Part shown: positions 24,230 to 36,700 of the stretch, piece by piece
How positions within the stretch are numbered: position 1 is the first letter of the stretch
How the letters are laid out: each line of letters starts with the position of its first letter
Origin: Leucogyrophana mollusca
Taxonomy: Eukaryota; Basidiomycota; Agaricomycetes; Boletales
Reading direction: 5' to 3'
Length of the DNA: 64,000 bases
Assembly (NCBI GenBank): GCA_021014945.1
Contig: MU266370.1
Location: forward strand, 90,524 to 154,523
Translations under genes and position numbers: made by a program
The notes under the pieces: model-generated
Told to the model about the DNA's origin: nothing
Databases searched by the model: none
Seen by the model: only the letters and a program-made list of their open reading frames with translations

Positions 24230-25889
24230 AGAAATCCGACTCCGAAATCGCTTCATTGACACTGTTGTGACGTCACGGTCACTGCCGACGTTGCGGTGAT
24301 AAACCCAATCTTTTTATTCCAGCAAGTCTTAGTTCGCCAGCTAGCACACCCACCCTGCACACAAACCAGTTCAGCTTGGCTAATATCCGACTACGTCGTT
24401 CGGTCTTAATGGTACACTGGCTCCCACATGCACAGCAAAGGTTGGCCTCTCCGACCGCGAACGTGGGCATTAAAATTCTCATCGATATCGGCCCATCATG
24501 CTCTCGTCGGCTTGGTTCGGCTGTCTGCGATCCCCCATCGCAATCAGCACACCATCACCAAGTCAATTTTCTGCTTTGAGCGCTTTGCTTTGACGCTTTG
24601 CGTAACCTAGCCCAGGACGTATGGGGTCTTAGACAGAGACATGTTAGGATTAGACCCAGGCTCAATTAGCACTGCCCAGCGAATCTCATTGCTCAAGGTT
24701 GTGAAGGAATTGGATACGCACAGGTGCGGGCTTTGTTTGATTGGTATGTTCAAGCCAGGTGTCTTACAGATTCGACGCTGGGCTTATACACCCCGAACCG
24801 TCGCCGTAGCTCTTGGCAAAGAGCATGTCGGCCGACGCGTTGCTTCGTTCTTATGTATGCATTGGAGGCAGTATATTACTGACGGCCGGCGTTTTTTAAA
24901 GCAGGACATCCATGACGTCCAGGATGTATTCTTCCAAAGAAGACACATGTCATTATCGATGTGTTTGTTTGACTGTTTATCTGAAAACGAACACTTCGAA
25001 AGCCAAAGCCCCCGCTCTCAGAACGTTCGATGGTCATCCTCATTTGCCGCGCCTTCCATTCACTGCAGCGTCGCCCGGAGGCCCCTTCTCCAATAACATT
25101 GCTATGGAGCCGATTCAGAGGCCAGACATCCGCCGTTTCGCTGCAACCGAGCGGGCGACCCGCGGATATCCATCTATAGAGATAGTCATTCGAGAATCGA
25201 TCAATAATTTTGTGGATGCTTCTGTGCGCTACGATGTCGGCCACGAAGTGATATACATTGCTATAGTATTGTAGTTGCTCTAATAAGTCCCGCATGCAAG
25301 TTGGTGGTGGGCTCACTTCAAGCACATGGACACGCCCAAGGTCATGCACAGTGCTTCGCAGACTGAGTGAGTTCAGGACGCGAGAGGCACAGGGCCGGCC
25401 AAACGGTTTACCTGCCCTTATAGGTGAGCGGCCCATGCGCCACATGACAAGGGAATCCACCTACATGAAATCGTACCAGCGCACACGTCTGGAGCTGGCC
25501 ATAATGGCGGGGAACAAACACCACCGCAGCTGACCGCACACAAACTGCACCCTGGCACCGCCTCAGGCTAGGCTTCCGAATGGTATGCACTATCCTAGCT
25601 ACTACTAGCATTCTTGAACTGGGCAGCATGCGAAATTACATGGGTTCTGCTTTTTTTTTTTTATAGAAAGCTCGAGGGTAGTGATGGCACTAGTGCTATA
25701 CTGGGCCCCGGGCCTCAGCGCCTCAGCACTCCAGCAGGCCAAGCTCAGCGTCTATCCTATCTCACATGCCAGTGACTACCGACGTTGACAGTTCCTTCTC
25801 TGCCCGTTTTGACATCCTTCTCAGTTCTCTAGGTCTTTGTTTTTGTTCTGGCCATATCCCACCCATATTTCTCAGAGATTGAAGCCGGG
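24230..25889. other. Region without a convincing gene
   Basis: The longest frame is on the minus strand, 24876-25460, with a protein-like stretch (RDLLEQLQYYSNVYHFVADI, then IIDRFSNDYLYRWISAGRPL), which could be a remnant of a real exon. It has no recognised domain and its flanks read as non-coding. A 12-nt T run ending in TATA lies near 25651-25664. The 3' part holds the promoter of the VHS-kinase gene. Confidence 0.35.
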
Positions 25890-28800
25890 ATGGAGGGAAG
25901 GAAGAAAGAAAAGAAGAGTTTCTGGGATAGCTTGCTCGGCGGCAGGAACGGAGAGAAAAATGTCGGGGAAGATACCGGTGGTATCGAATTCAATGAAGAC
26001 CTGCCCAGGATGATAGGTGAGTAATACCTCCCCTGTTGATGTTTGAGCTGCTCACGTCGAAGATCGTCAATGGAGGTTATATCGTTGCGACCGCTTGGGA
26101 AGACCAGTCTCTTGTTCCTAAAGTATGCGAGAGTGCCTCTGCCGATGAGGCCAACGCCAAGGCGGCTTGCACGGCACTTAGAAGAAGCATAAAGTAAGTA
26201 GTGTCTGGGCATATGCCGCGGCGGTCCTGTTGATTGCAGGATGTTTGGCAGATTCAGTGAACCCAATATACAGCTGTCTGCTGCACGGGTGCGCTTTCTC
26301 CCATGGTCAGCTTTACTGGTAGTCGTTGCACTCATCATTTGGCGGCGTAGCTTTGGGCAAACATGATGCAGAATGGATCGGAAATATTCCTTCTTCAGCT
26401 ATCATCTCGCAAATTCGTTGATGTTCTCGAAGGAGTGGTAACATCTCCAGATACATCCCCCGTCGTGCGGGAGCGCCTGATGGAGGTACTAGCTGGCGCA
26501 GCGTTTATTTATTCGTCCGGTGCGTACAGTACAATAGGTTTTTTCCGTGGCAGATTATAATAAGTCAAATACGACAGTTCGGCCGGTAGACAAGGATGGA
26601 GAGAGGGATGAATTCCTTAAACTCTGGCGTAGGTTGAAACCTGATGGCCAACCTGACGACGGGGTCCCTTTTGATACGGATGATCCAATGTTCAGCCCTA
26701 TGATCACCCAACCACGAGTGCACCACCCACAAGACATACCAGGCGTAGGTGTATAACTCTTACTGTCCGCAATCTATAATTGAGTGGTGACCAGAACCGC
26801 CCACGGGTCATACCTGTGGAAGAAGACATACGGCGCTTGTTCAAGGAATGTAAAATTGCGCGAGGCAACGCCGGGCTGTTGTCCACAGCACTTGCGTTCA
26901 CGAACCCTAGTGATTTCGGGCAGGAGGAGCTTATTCACGTGTGTACCCTACCCACTCTATTATGTGATATCCATCTGAATATGGCGCATAGGAACTATAC
27001 TCCAAGTGCAAGGCGTCACAAGAGCTCATATATACTCAAATTCCTTGGGCCACTGGAATTGCAGAACGTTCTCGTGCTAAGTTAATATATGCAGTGAAAG
27101 ATACTCGTAAGATATAATACCATATTTCCTATCCTGGTGGGCTGACAGTTCTGTAACAGAGACATCTGTCGAGGAAGACCTCCTAGCAGATTTGTTGACC
27201 GTAAACGAGGCCCTATTCGAAGCACTCGGAACTTATGACGAGTACGAATCAATTGTGGCAGAGAGAAAGGTAGAGAGAACGGCAGAGAGGAGACGGAAAC
27301 GCGAGGTGTATGCAAGTGTATGTGCTTCTTTGCCCGTCGTTATCTTTTTCATTGCTCAAATAGTTGTTGTGCTATAAAGTTGATTGACGATGATCATTGG
27401 GCGATATACGAGCCCGGTACACCCATAGACCCATCCCCGTCGCCTCCATTACTTGCCCCAAACAAAGCCCTAACTCCCAGCACGGTCAAGGACGAATGGA
27501 GCGAAGGTGCAGGAGAGAGGTGTGAGGACAAAGATTCGGAAAAAGAGGTTGATGACCATGGCCGCTCAGAATTAGCAAAGATGATAGGTACGTGCCGGAC
27601 GGGGAAGTCCTGTGACAACCACTGATGCTTGGTGATGCAGGGTATTTAACAGCGACAGCCTCAGACGAATGGTCTCTCATGCTTGAAGTTTGCGAACGTG
27701 CCTCTGCCAACGAGGCCAATGCAAAGGAGGCCTCTAGAGCGCTCCGGAGGGAATTCAAGCGAGTATCTCCTGTGCACAACCTACGGTTTGATTAATTACG
27801 AACCAACTGTCTAGGTACGCGAAGCCCCCAGCACAGCTGTTTGCAGCCAGGGTGCGTATTTTTTTAAGGCCCTTCCTGGAACTTATACCGGCATCGTATA
27901 CATGCAGCTTTGGGCGATTATGTTGCTCAATGCATCGGAAGTATTTCTCGTGCAGAACTCCTCTCGCAAGTTCATCGATGTGCTTGGGGAAGTGTTAACG
28001 TCTTCGCGGACGTCTCCGGTTGTGCAGGAACGCCTGATGAAGGTCCTAGCTGCAGCGGTGCCCATATATTCATCCAGTGCGTGCAACGTGGCAGCCTCCC
28101 ATAAATGATTCATATCATCCAATATAGGACCCTACTTGGGAGGTACGGATCAAGGCAAAGGCTTCCGTTCCCTTTGGTGTAAACTTAAACCGGCCGACAA
28201 CCCGGACGATGGCATACCCTTTGACTCAGAAGATGTGATGCTTAGCCCAGTCTATCGCCCCTCAGTTTGGCCTTCGATAGATCTGCAAGCAGTGCCCGAT
28301 CAATCTTACCCACGGGACCAACTGTCACCCCACGAACAGCATCAACACCGGGTAGACCAGCCACTTCGTATGCCTATGCTAACCCCGCTTGTCATCGCTG
28401 GCGAATCATCAGCTGAGCCCGAAGGACTTTCGCCTGCACCGGATGCGAACACCAATGAGGGACCGACAGGCCGTATAAGGCGCACGTCGCTTATGTGGCT
28501 CGAGCGCCATCGCAAGACCTTGTATAGGAACATTATTGAGTCAGACAGTTTTGAAGGGCCAGAGTGGATGAGGGAAGCCAGCACAGACTATATTTACGAT
28601 ATGAAGATCTATCAGGTGCGTCCTTGCGCTAGCATGAGCATGAAGCTTTCACTAACTGCGATGTTTGAATTTCCAGTCTCTCACCGTGTATACATTCTTA
28701 CATCTCACTCACTGCGTAAAAGATCCGGGGTAAGATCACTGCTTTTCCCCTTGGCGTTACTGACGGTAAGCACAGCCTGCTCTCTGCATTCCATACCCAC

Positions 28801-30428
28801 ATCAAAGCGTGGAAGGAGTGGGACGTTATGCAGTCACTGAAATACCATCGGATAATTCGAGATCATCTTCGTGCATTGCTTGTAAAGGTCATTTGACTCA
28901 CAACTCCTCCTGGTGTCGTGTCTCGAGTATCTGACCAATATACAGTCCTCAGAGAAGTTCCCATTGTGCCTGTCTCACATCGCCGATGAAGTTGACGGGT
29001 CCAAACTACCGGAGCTGGATGTGCGAGCTATAGCTTGCCATCTTGCCGCTAACTTAGACGATTCTGACCGTTCAGTCCGAACATTTCGGGATATCTTTGC
29101 GCTTAGAGGTGAGGAAGCGCAGTCAATGGTTAACCTTCTCCACACTGTAGGTGATGCTAGCGCGCCATTTTGGTTCTTGTTAACCCCCTTTGGCGTCAGC
29201 TGGTCGAGGACCCTGCTGTGGATAGCGCTCAGAAGACGCTATTTGCTGACGCGCTCGTTCGACTATCCAAGCGATCATGTTGTTACCCTGAGTCCCTTGT
29301 CCTAAAGGACATTGAAATAGACTCGACCCACCCCGTTATAACAGGCGCGTACAGCGAAGTATGGAAAGGATATACGCGAGGGCAACCGGTAGGAGTGAAG
29401 AAAGTTAGAATGATGAGATCAGATTTAGAGGACATATTGAAGGTATGTGTAGCAGCCATTTCGGAGGTATCATTTTCTTACGGAGAAACAGGCTTGCGCT
29501 CGTGAAGCCATCATATGGTCTCGTCTCTCCCATCCGAATCTACTACCGTTCTATGGCATATTCTACTTAGACGACGAGCACTCTAGAATTTCCCTCATCT
29601 CTCCTTGGATGGAGCATGGCCACATCGGAGAGTACTTGGAACGCTTCCCGGGGACGGATCGAGAGCTCCTGGTGAGTCGGGCATTATGATCTCAACGGTA
29701 CACACTTCACGTGGTTTTCCTCAAGGCGCTCGACATTGGATTGGGCGTTGAGTACTTGCACACATCCATACCGGCCGTCATTCATGGGGACTTGAAACCC
29801 GTAAGTGCTGTTGATTTCGTCAATGCGACCATGCCCCAACGCCCATCTAGCGCAATATATTCGTGACGCCGTCGGGCACGGCATGTCTTGCAGATTTCGG
29901 TCTTGCCTATGCAAAAGATCCCCAGCGTCAAACAGCGTCGTCTACTCAAGGTCCTACGCACGGTGGTACGCTTGCCTATGAAGCCCCAGAGTTGTTCGAC
30001 GGCGAACCTGTCAGTTTTTCGGCTGATATGTATGCTTTCGGCTGTGTGCTGTACGAGGTAAGCATATTCCCGAGAGATTTTAATATGGTAGTCATCGACA
30101 AGCATGGTAGATGTTTGCTGGAGTGCGGCCATTTCACGATCTCCGGGATGGAGCGGTGATCAAGGCGGTTGCCCAGGGCAAGCGACCTGGCCGTCCCGCG
30201 GGTGTCAAGGATTGGGTATGGAGGCTGATCGAGAGTTGTTGGCGCCAAGAGCCCAGTGAACGGCCTCACCCGGGTGACATCGTGCGCGAACTGCGTTCTT
30301 TTACCACCGGGCGTGCACAGCACCGTCATCACAACTGGGATGATTCCTTTGGGGCTCATATCCGTGGTAGATATTCCTTGGTTGATCACCCCGCCGCTTT
30401 CCCTCTTCATACTCATTCCCGGACCTAA
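25890..30428 (+). CDS. Two VHS-GAT modules fused to a TKL-type protein kinase
   Basis: Start ATG 25890 (MEGRKKEKKSFWDSLLGG). VHS 1 spans about 26080-26545 (NAKAACTALRRSIK, then NMMQNGSEIFLLQLSSRKFV). GAT 1 follows at about 26808-27300 (PVEEDIRRLFKECKIARGNA to LLTVNEALFEALGTYDEYES). VHS 2 spans about 27640-28080 (NAKEASRALRREFK, FLVQNSSRKFIDVLGEVL). A linker then has TGRIRRTSLMWLERHRKTLY. The kinase runs from about 29300: HPVITGAYSEVWKGYTRG, lysine in VGVKKVRMM, HGDLKPRN near 29783, DFG at 29893 and LAYEAPELFDG. The stop is at 30428. VHS and GAT are modules of endosomal sorting adaptors (GGA, TOM1, Hrs/STAM), so a kinase acting on ubiquitinated or endosomal cargo is a reasonable inference. Many introns; some joins are tentative. 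Confidence 0.75.
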
Positions 30429-30597
30429 AATTGTATATCACCATTGCACGGAGATCGGACAATTTCAATGTACCTGCTTGTATACATGGTAGGATAAGTA
30501 TACTGAGCAGAATCACCGACTAGCGAGGGCCTGGGAGCACACTCCACCGCCACTGTGTTGCTGGCACAACTCGCGAAGTAAGTAGAGTAGTAGAGGG

Positions 30598-32223
30598 TTA
30601 ACGCTGGCTTAATTGATTTTCTAACATCTTGATCCGATCGCGCATTTCAATCAACTGCACCTCCAACAGCCGAAGGCGCAGCTGAGTGTTCTCCTCCTCC
30701 AAACTCCGGTGCGACTGTGTGAGGCCCTCCATACTCTGAATGAATGCGGAGACGTCGACCGAATGCCGTTCGCGGACGGCGGACTGCTCAAGTGTACTTG
30801 CATCCCCGCTGGGTGTGTCGATTTTCTGAGTAGTTGTCGGCGGCTCTGATCTGCCGGCAGCATTCGGCCGCGAGGAGCTGGCACCCGCTGTTGGCGGGCT
30901 GCCCGAGTTGATGGCGGGCCTTTTCCCTAGGGCCCTTTCTGAGGGCGCGGACCGAGTGGCTTTGTTGAAGCTATCGCGCCATGAGGTGCTCGGACTCGGG
31001 GATGGGAGTGGTGGGTCTGGAGGTGACGAGTATGGCAAAGGTGAGTTTACTGGCGATTCGACGGGGCTGTCACCTGCGGGATCTTGGCGGTCAGACCCGG
31101 CTCCGACATCGTTTGACCTGGCAGACTTGTGATTGGGCCGCGCGACAAACGCTTTGGTTGAGGCTGCTCCAGCGGCTCCCCGAGGAGCTGCGAAATTGCA
31201 TCTTTTCTTTAATTCCCTGCACGTACCACAGGCCCGTTGACTACCGGGGGTTGGATTGACATCGAGACAAGGTTTTCCATGCAGTTTGCATGGGTTGCAT
31301 GGCTACAGCCTCAGGTTAGCTACTGGTTCGACGAATATGTCATGGGTGTACTCACCGGCTGATGATACTTCCTCTTCTGTTGACTGACCAGCGCGGGTTT
31401 GAGCTTCGCGGACCCGGATGGCGCTTTCGCCTTCTTCGGCGGGGGCCGATCGTCGTCGTCTTCCAGCTCATCGTCTAGCTCATCGTCGGAGTCGACTTTC
31501 TGTCGTGCTTTTTTCCTGGTGAATGATGATGCCGCCTCCATGGCGTTTACTTCGAGCACCCAGTGCTCCAGCGATCCTTTCGGCGGGCCCGCAGTCCCCT
31601 TGGCCCTCCGGGTGTTGTATTCCAAGCTACTCGGGGCCACGGCATCGGAAATAGGAGCCGAGGGGCGTTTAGCCAATGATTCGATGCTACGGTCGACGCT
31701 CTCGTCCCGACTGCCCACAATTTCTACGTCGGAATCATCTTCGGCGGCAGGTTAAACGACGGACAGTTGCTGGGTATGTTCAGCGGAGCTCACCGTCACA
31801 CCACCATTTACCATTATCCCCTAGCTTCAGAATAAGCGGGGGAGTGGGCGCGCGTGGGCCGTTTCTGAGGTATAGATGGTGGCCTTGGACTGACAGGTCG
31901 GTTCTCGAGATGCTCGGGATGTGCTCCGGGAAGGCCTGCGGCCGTCGTCTGTATGCGCTAATCAGGATGGTCGGTAGTTGCACCACGGGCCCAGGGCCTA
32001 GCAAAGTGCTCTTGAATATGTCGATACTTTCGTTCTGTGGGAAACGATTGAGCCGGTGGATCACTGGAGTGGGTAACTCAGAACGACTTACAACTTCGTG
32101 CTGCAGGTCTTCCAAGAATTGCTTGTACCTCCGTTCCGTAGGGCTGGGGACATGCTTCAAAGCCTCGGTCACACGAGCGGCGATATGGTTCACCCTCTCT
32201 TGCGGGGTGTCTTCAGAATCCAT
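30598..32223 (-). CDS. Zn2Cys6-cluster protein with C-terminal coiled coil
   Basis: Start at 32223 (MDSEDTPQERVNHIAARVTE), three exons, about 500 aa. Exon 1 carries VPSPTERRYKQFLEDLQHEV and ends at WWCD. Exon 2 is basic/acidic with KKARQKVDSDDELDDELEDD and PPPKKAKAP, a likely nuclear localisation signal. Exon 3 opens with a Cys pattern C-x2-C-x6-C-x12-C-x2-C-x6-C (31299-31198; CNPCKLHGKPC and CGTCRELKKRC), matching the fungal binuclear zinc cluster. A Ser/Pro-rich linker follows, and a leucine-rich coiled coil ends LIEMRDRIKMLENQLSQR. The cluster sits in mid-protein rather than near the N-terminus as is usual. DNA-binding transcription factor is the likely role, targets unknown. I cannot exclude a multicopy, transposon-associated family. 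Confidence 0.65.
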
Positions 32224-33771
32224 TGCCTTTGCTTTGAGGACGGAAAGCAGAGGTGCTGAGCCACGCGATCCGAAGAGGCGGTAGGCGCTGTGCGAATTGG
32301 CGGACCTGAAATATGGGACCTAGTCATCGAATCAGGGTCGCTGAGCGGCGACCTGGTGTCTGGAGTCTTGAACGTGTCGGAGATTTACCACGCGACCGTG
32401 TCGCACTTACAATGAACATATAGCGAGCTGGGCCGACTCAGCAGTGTATTACGAGGGCACATCCGGTGGCCACGGGCATTGGTGTAGAGCGCCACAAAAG
32501 CTCGTGCTTTGGAGATTGGATATTTAGGTGGAACATCTGCGAGTATTTGCAATTAATAAGAGGCCGTGTGCCGTATGAAAGGCGCTGGGGCCGCCCTCTT
32601 GGTATCCAATGCCGCTCTGGGGACGGATGAGACGTCTGCCCCGACTTTGGAAGGAGAAATGCCTGTTAGAGCCAATGAGAAGCAGCACGAGTTAAGGACG
32701 TGGTACTCACCGGGCGGCGGTCACTTGAGCTACCGGCAATGTCACTGACACGCATCTCGAAGCCGCTCGAGTTGTGAGCGGCTCCGGAAACCGTGATGAT
32801 TAGGATATCGGGTTCGAGTACCAGGAATGCCTTGGGCCATTTGGGTAGTGGACATGTGCCGCGGTGCAACGACTTGTGGATATCATTGGCTAGGGAACTC
32901 CGAGGACGGATTGGCTCCAGCTACGACGAACATTTTGAAATCCAGCCGCTGACTCGACTTGTCACGAGAAATGCGGCTGCTCGATGGCCTATCCAGAGCG
33001 GAAAGCTGGGCGCGTCTTGTTGGAGAATCGAGCCAGACAACCTGCCGAACAGGTGTTCGGCGCAAAGTGTTCGGCGCCATTCGCCGGCACTCTTTCGTTC
33101 GTTTTCCATTCGATCCACATTTCTTTATTTTCATGATTCGACTGATTATCTTCGGCCGAGCTGCCCTCGTTAAAAGCTATTCGAATAGCATTCCGCATCC
33201 CAGTTCTCGCCCGCCGAAACTGAGATGAAAGTTTCCCTTCTGTCGATCTCGTCTTACTTTTACTGATAGTTCCTAGACATTATCTTATTTCACTCTGGGT
33301 ACTTTATATTCGTGTATTGAGTTCTCGCCCGCCGAAACCGAGATTCATTATCTTATTTCATTCTAGTGACCTCGCGAGACGTCTCGGTAGGACTTTTGCA
33401 TAATATGCAATCTCTGGCATCATTCGACCGGTCTGGAATTTGGTGAGGTAGAGTAAATAAAGAGGACCACTTCTTTCTTGAATTGAACACGCGCTGTATG
33501 ATGTTTTCCTGTATCGAAGAAATGAGAGTAAAGTCGTAAAGCGCACCTGGCATTGCTTGCTGAAGTTCGTCCAACGTCGATCGGCGTCGCCACTTTGGGT
33601 GAGCGGGAAGTTGCCGGGCCGCCAAGTTGGAGCGTGTGATTTTCCCCACAATTCTCGATCGGGTCGTGTCTCATTTCTCTATCACCGCTTACGACGACGA
33701 GAACGCCAATCCCAACAGCGAGCTCAGCGCCAAATACGACGAGCAAACACTGAAGAGTATTAGCAGCAGCA
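32224..33771. other. 1.5-kb intergenic region with a short direct repeat
   Basis: Divergent flank between the Zn2Cys6 gene and Lon. No frame on either strand has a domain. A 20+ bp motif and a second 15-bp motif each occur twice between 33202 and 33364 (annotated separately). Confidence 0.5.
33202..33364. repeat. Two-part direct repeat upstream of Lon
   Basis: GTTCTCGCCCGCCGAAAC followed by (T/C)GAGAT occurs at about 33203-33226 and 33321-33344. CATTATCTTATTTCA occurs at 33278-33292 and again at 33346-33360, immediately after the second copy of the first motif. No coding meaning is apparent. Confidence 0.7.
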
Positions 33772-36700
33772 ATGCCGTCTCCCCGTCTTCCTGTTCTCTC
33801 CATTGCGCACCCGCTCATTCTCCTCCCGACCGCCCGACTAACGATTCCGATTAGTCGCACCCTCGCCGACGCTGTCCTCGCTCTCCTCGACGACTCTGAC
33901 GCAGCGCAGCCGGTTCTTGCCGCCGTGCCCATCCCAGCGCCGGAAGACCCCGAGTTCCATCATCCGGTCACATCCGGCACCGCCGCTCGCGTCGTGCGCC
34001 TTGTCCGGCCACGCGCCGGCCAGCCATACCTTCTCTCCCTCCACGGCCTCACCCGCATACGCCTCGTCGACCCAGTGCACCCCTCCACAGCTCCAACCCC
34101 GGATGCACTCCCGGACCATGCCATCCAGTACAGCAATGGCGAGGGTGGGACACCCCGCCCACAGACCGTCGAGGCCTTCAAGGATGCCGCACTCCGTATG
34201 CTCGACCGCCTTGCGACGGACTCGGTCCAGCCGCAGAGAAAGGATGATTGGATGAAAGTTGCCGCTATGGTCGAAGACATCTCTGACGAGCGAGCCGCGT
34301 GGATGGCAGACGTTCTCGTAGCAGCCGTCAGTGGTCACTACCCAGATAAACTTGGTATGTATGTTACTGAATAACACCCCTGTCAGTCTAATGCGACGTT
34401 CCCCAGCCTTCCTCGCAGCCACAGATGTCGAAGACCGCCTTCATCGCGCAACCGAGCTCTTTATCAAACAAACTTCCATTTCAGAAGTATCAAAGAAAAT
34501 AGCCTCCGCCGTCGACGAGTCTCTCTCACGCCAACAAAAGGAGTACTTCCTCCGACAGCAGCTCGCTGCCATACAGCGCGAGCTCCACAGCCTCCACAAC
34601 CCGCCCTCCTCCAATAATCCAAATCCCAATAATGCCAATCTGGGCTTTGGCACGGGCGGAGGCAGCGAGCTTGATGAAGACGAGCAGGCGGACGCGGACG
34701 ACTTGGCGGACTTACGAAAGCGTATCGAAGCGATGGAAGCTGGAAGCGAGGAAAGAAAGGTCGGCGTAAGGGAGTGGAGAAGACTGAAGCGGATCCCGCA
34801 GGGAAGCGTAGAGAATGGTGTCATTAGAACTTATGTGAGTCCCGGGTCTTTCGAAGGTCTGGATGGGGTGGGGTGTATGCTGACCATACTCATGTCTGCC
34901 AGCTCGAATGGCTTACGAGTGTACCTTGGCCTTCTACTTCCGCTACGACGGGGACCGGATTGGATGTCCTCAAGGACCCTAGCTTCTTGGGCAAGGCTCG
35001 GTGAGCATTCCATTCCTCTGTGGCTTCCACTCCGCGCCCCTTCGTCGGTAACTGGGGTCAGGGGACGTTTATCCGCATACTTGGCTCTGAAGCGCATTCT
35101 TAGTCCCTGTTTTCTTTCACACTCTTCCCTCATACTTACACATACTCACGGCCAATCCCTCTTGACAGTGCTCAGCTCGATGCAGATCACTATGGCCTCG
35201 ATCAGATCAAGCGCCGTTTGATCGAATACCTCGCAGTGGTCAGGCTACGCGCAATGGCTGATGCCTCATCCCCAGCCTCAGCCTCAGCCTCGACATCGTT
35301 GCCGACGCCGCCGCAGACTCCAACACAAGGGCGGATAGAAGGCAGTGATAAGTCACGCAAGGAAGACAAGGCTCTCGTACACGCGCCGCCTGCACCGACG
35401 CTGGCGCCCAAGAAGAGTTCGAAGGGCGTAAAGGGGCCTATCCTGCTGTACGTCCGTTTCTCTGCTGGGATTCAATGGTCGTTCTGACGTGATTGGATTA
35501 CTTCCTCGTGTACCCGTGTCATATTACACTGTCACCAACATCCGACCCCACTGCACCGTTCACCGCTCGCCGTATCAACTCTTGAACACACCACACCTAT
35601 ACTCCCAATAGGTTCGTCGGGCCTCCAGGAACAGGGAAGACGTCGTTGGGACAGTCAATCGCGAAAGCACTAAACAGGCCTTTCCAGAGGATATCATTGG
35701 GCGGTGTGCGGGATGAGGCCGAGATTAGGTGGGTTGCTCTCTTTGTTTGTGTGTTCGCAAATCCGCACGAAGGAATCATGCCTCGTGAATTCTCCTTTCC
35801 CACCTACCAACGTGACGCCGACGGGCGTCGGTGGGCCAGAGTACCCAGATGACTGATATGGACTTTCGTTGCAGAGGTCATCGGCGGACTTATGTCGCAT
35901 CTGGACCTGGGATGATTGTCCAGGCGCTACGGAAGGCGGGGAGAAACGACCCTGTGATATTACTGTAAGTTTGGTTACGTCGCACTCCTTCGTCTCCGCA
36001 TCGGACGCTGATCTGTGACGACAGAGATGAGATTGATAAGGTCGGGCACAGTAACTTCCACGGCGATCCCGGAGCCGCACTCCTCGAAGTCCTCGATCCG
36101 GAACAGAATCATTCTTTCAATGTACGTTTGCCTCATGCATGATTGATGAGCTGCCGATGTCTGGATACTTGCTGACGCCGGTCCCACCCACCTCGTAGGA
36201 CCACTACATAAATGTCCCCATAGATCTCAGCCAGGTTCTGTTCATTTGTACATCAAATACCCTAGAGACGATCTCAGCGCCGTTGCTGGATCGATGCGAG
36301 GTCGTTGAGCTATCAGGTATTTCGAATCGCGCTCACCCCGCCTCAACTTCGCTCATGCATACTCCCCAGGATATACCTACGACGAAAAAATGCACATCGC
36401 ACGACGCTTCCTCCTCCCGAAACAGATCCAGGCCAACGGGCTCTCCGACTCGCAGCTGCAGCTGACAGACGGGTCGCTCCTCCACATCGCCACGCTGTAC
36501 ACGCGTGAAGCAGGCGTGCGGAGCCTCGAGCGCGCCATAGGCGCCGTCGTGCGCTTCAAGGCGGTCGAGTGGGCGGAGCACCTCGACGTCCTCGCCTCTC
36601 CCGACGCGCCGAAGGAGGAAAAAGACAAGGACTGGCGCGGCGTCGTCGAGGAGGACGAGCTCGAGGCGATCCTGGGCGTTCCGCGGTGGGACGGCGAGGA

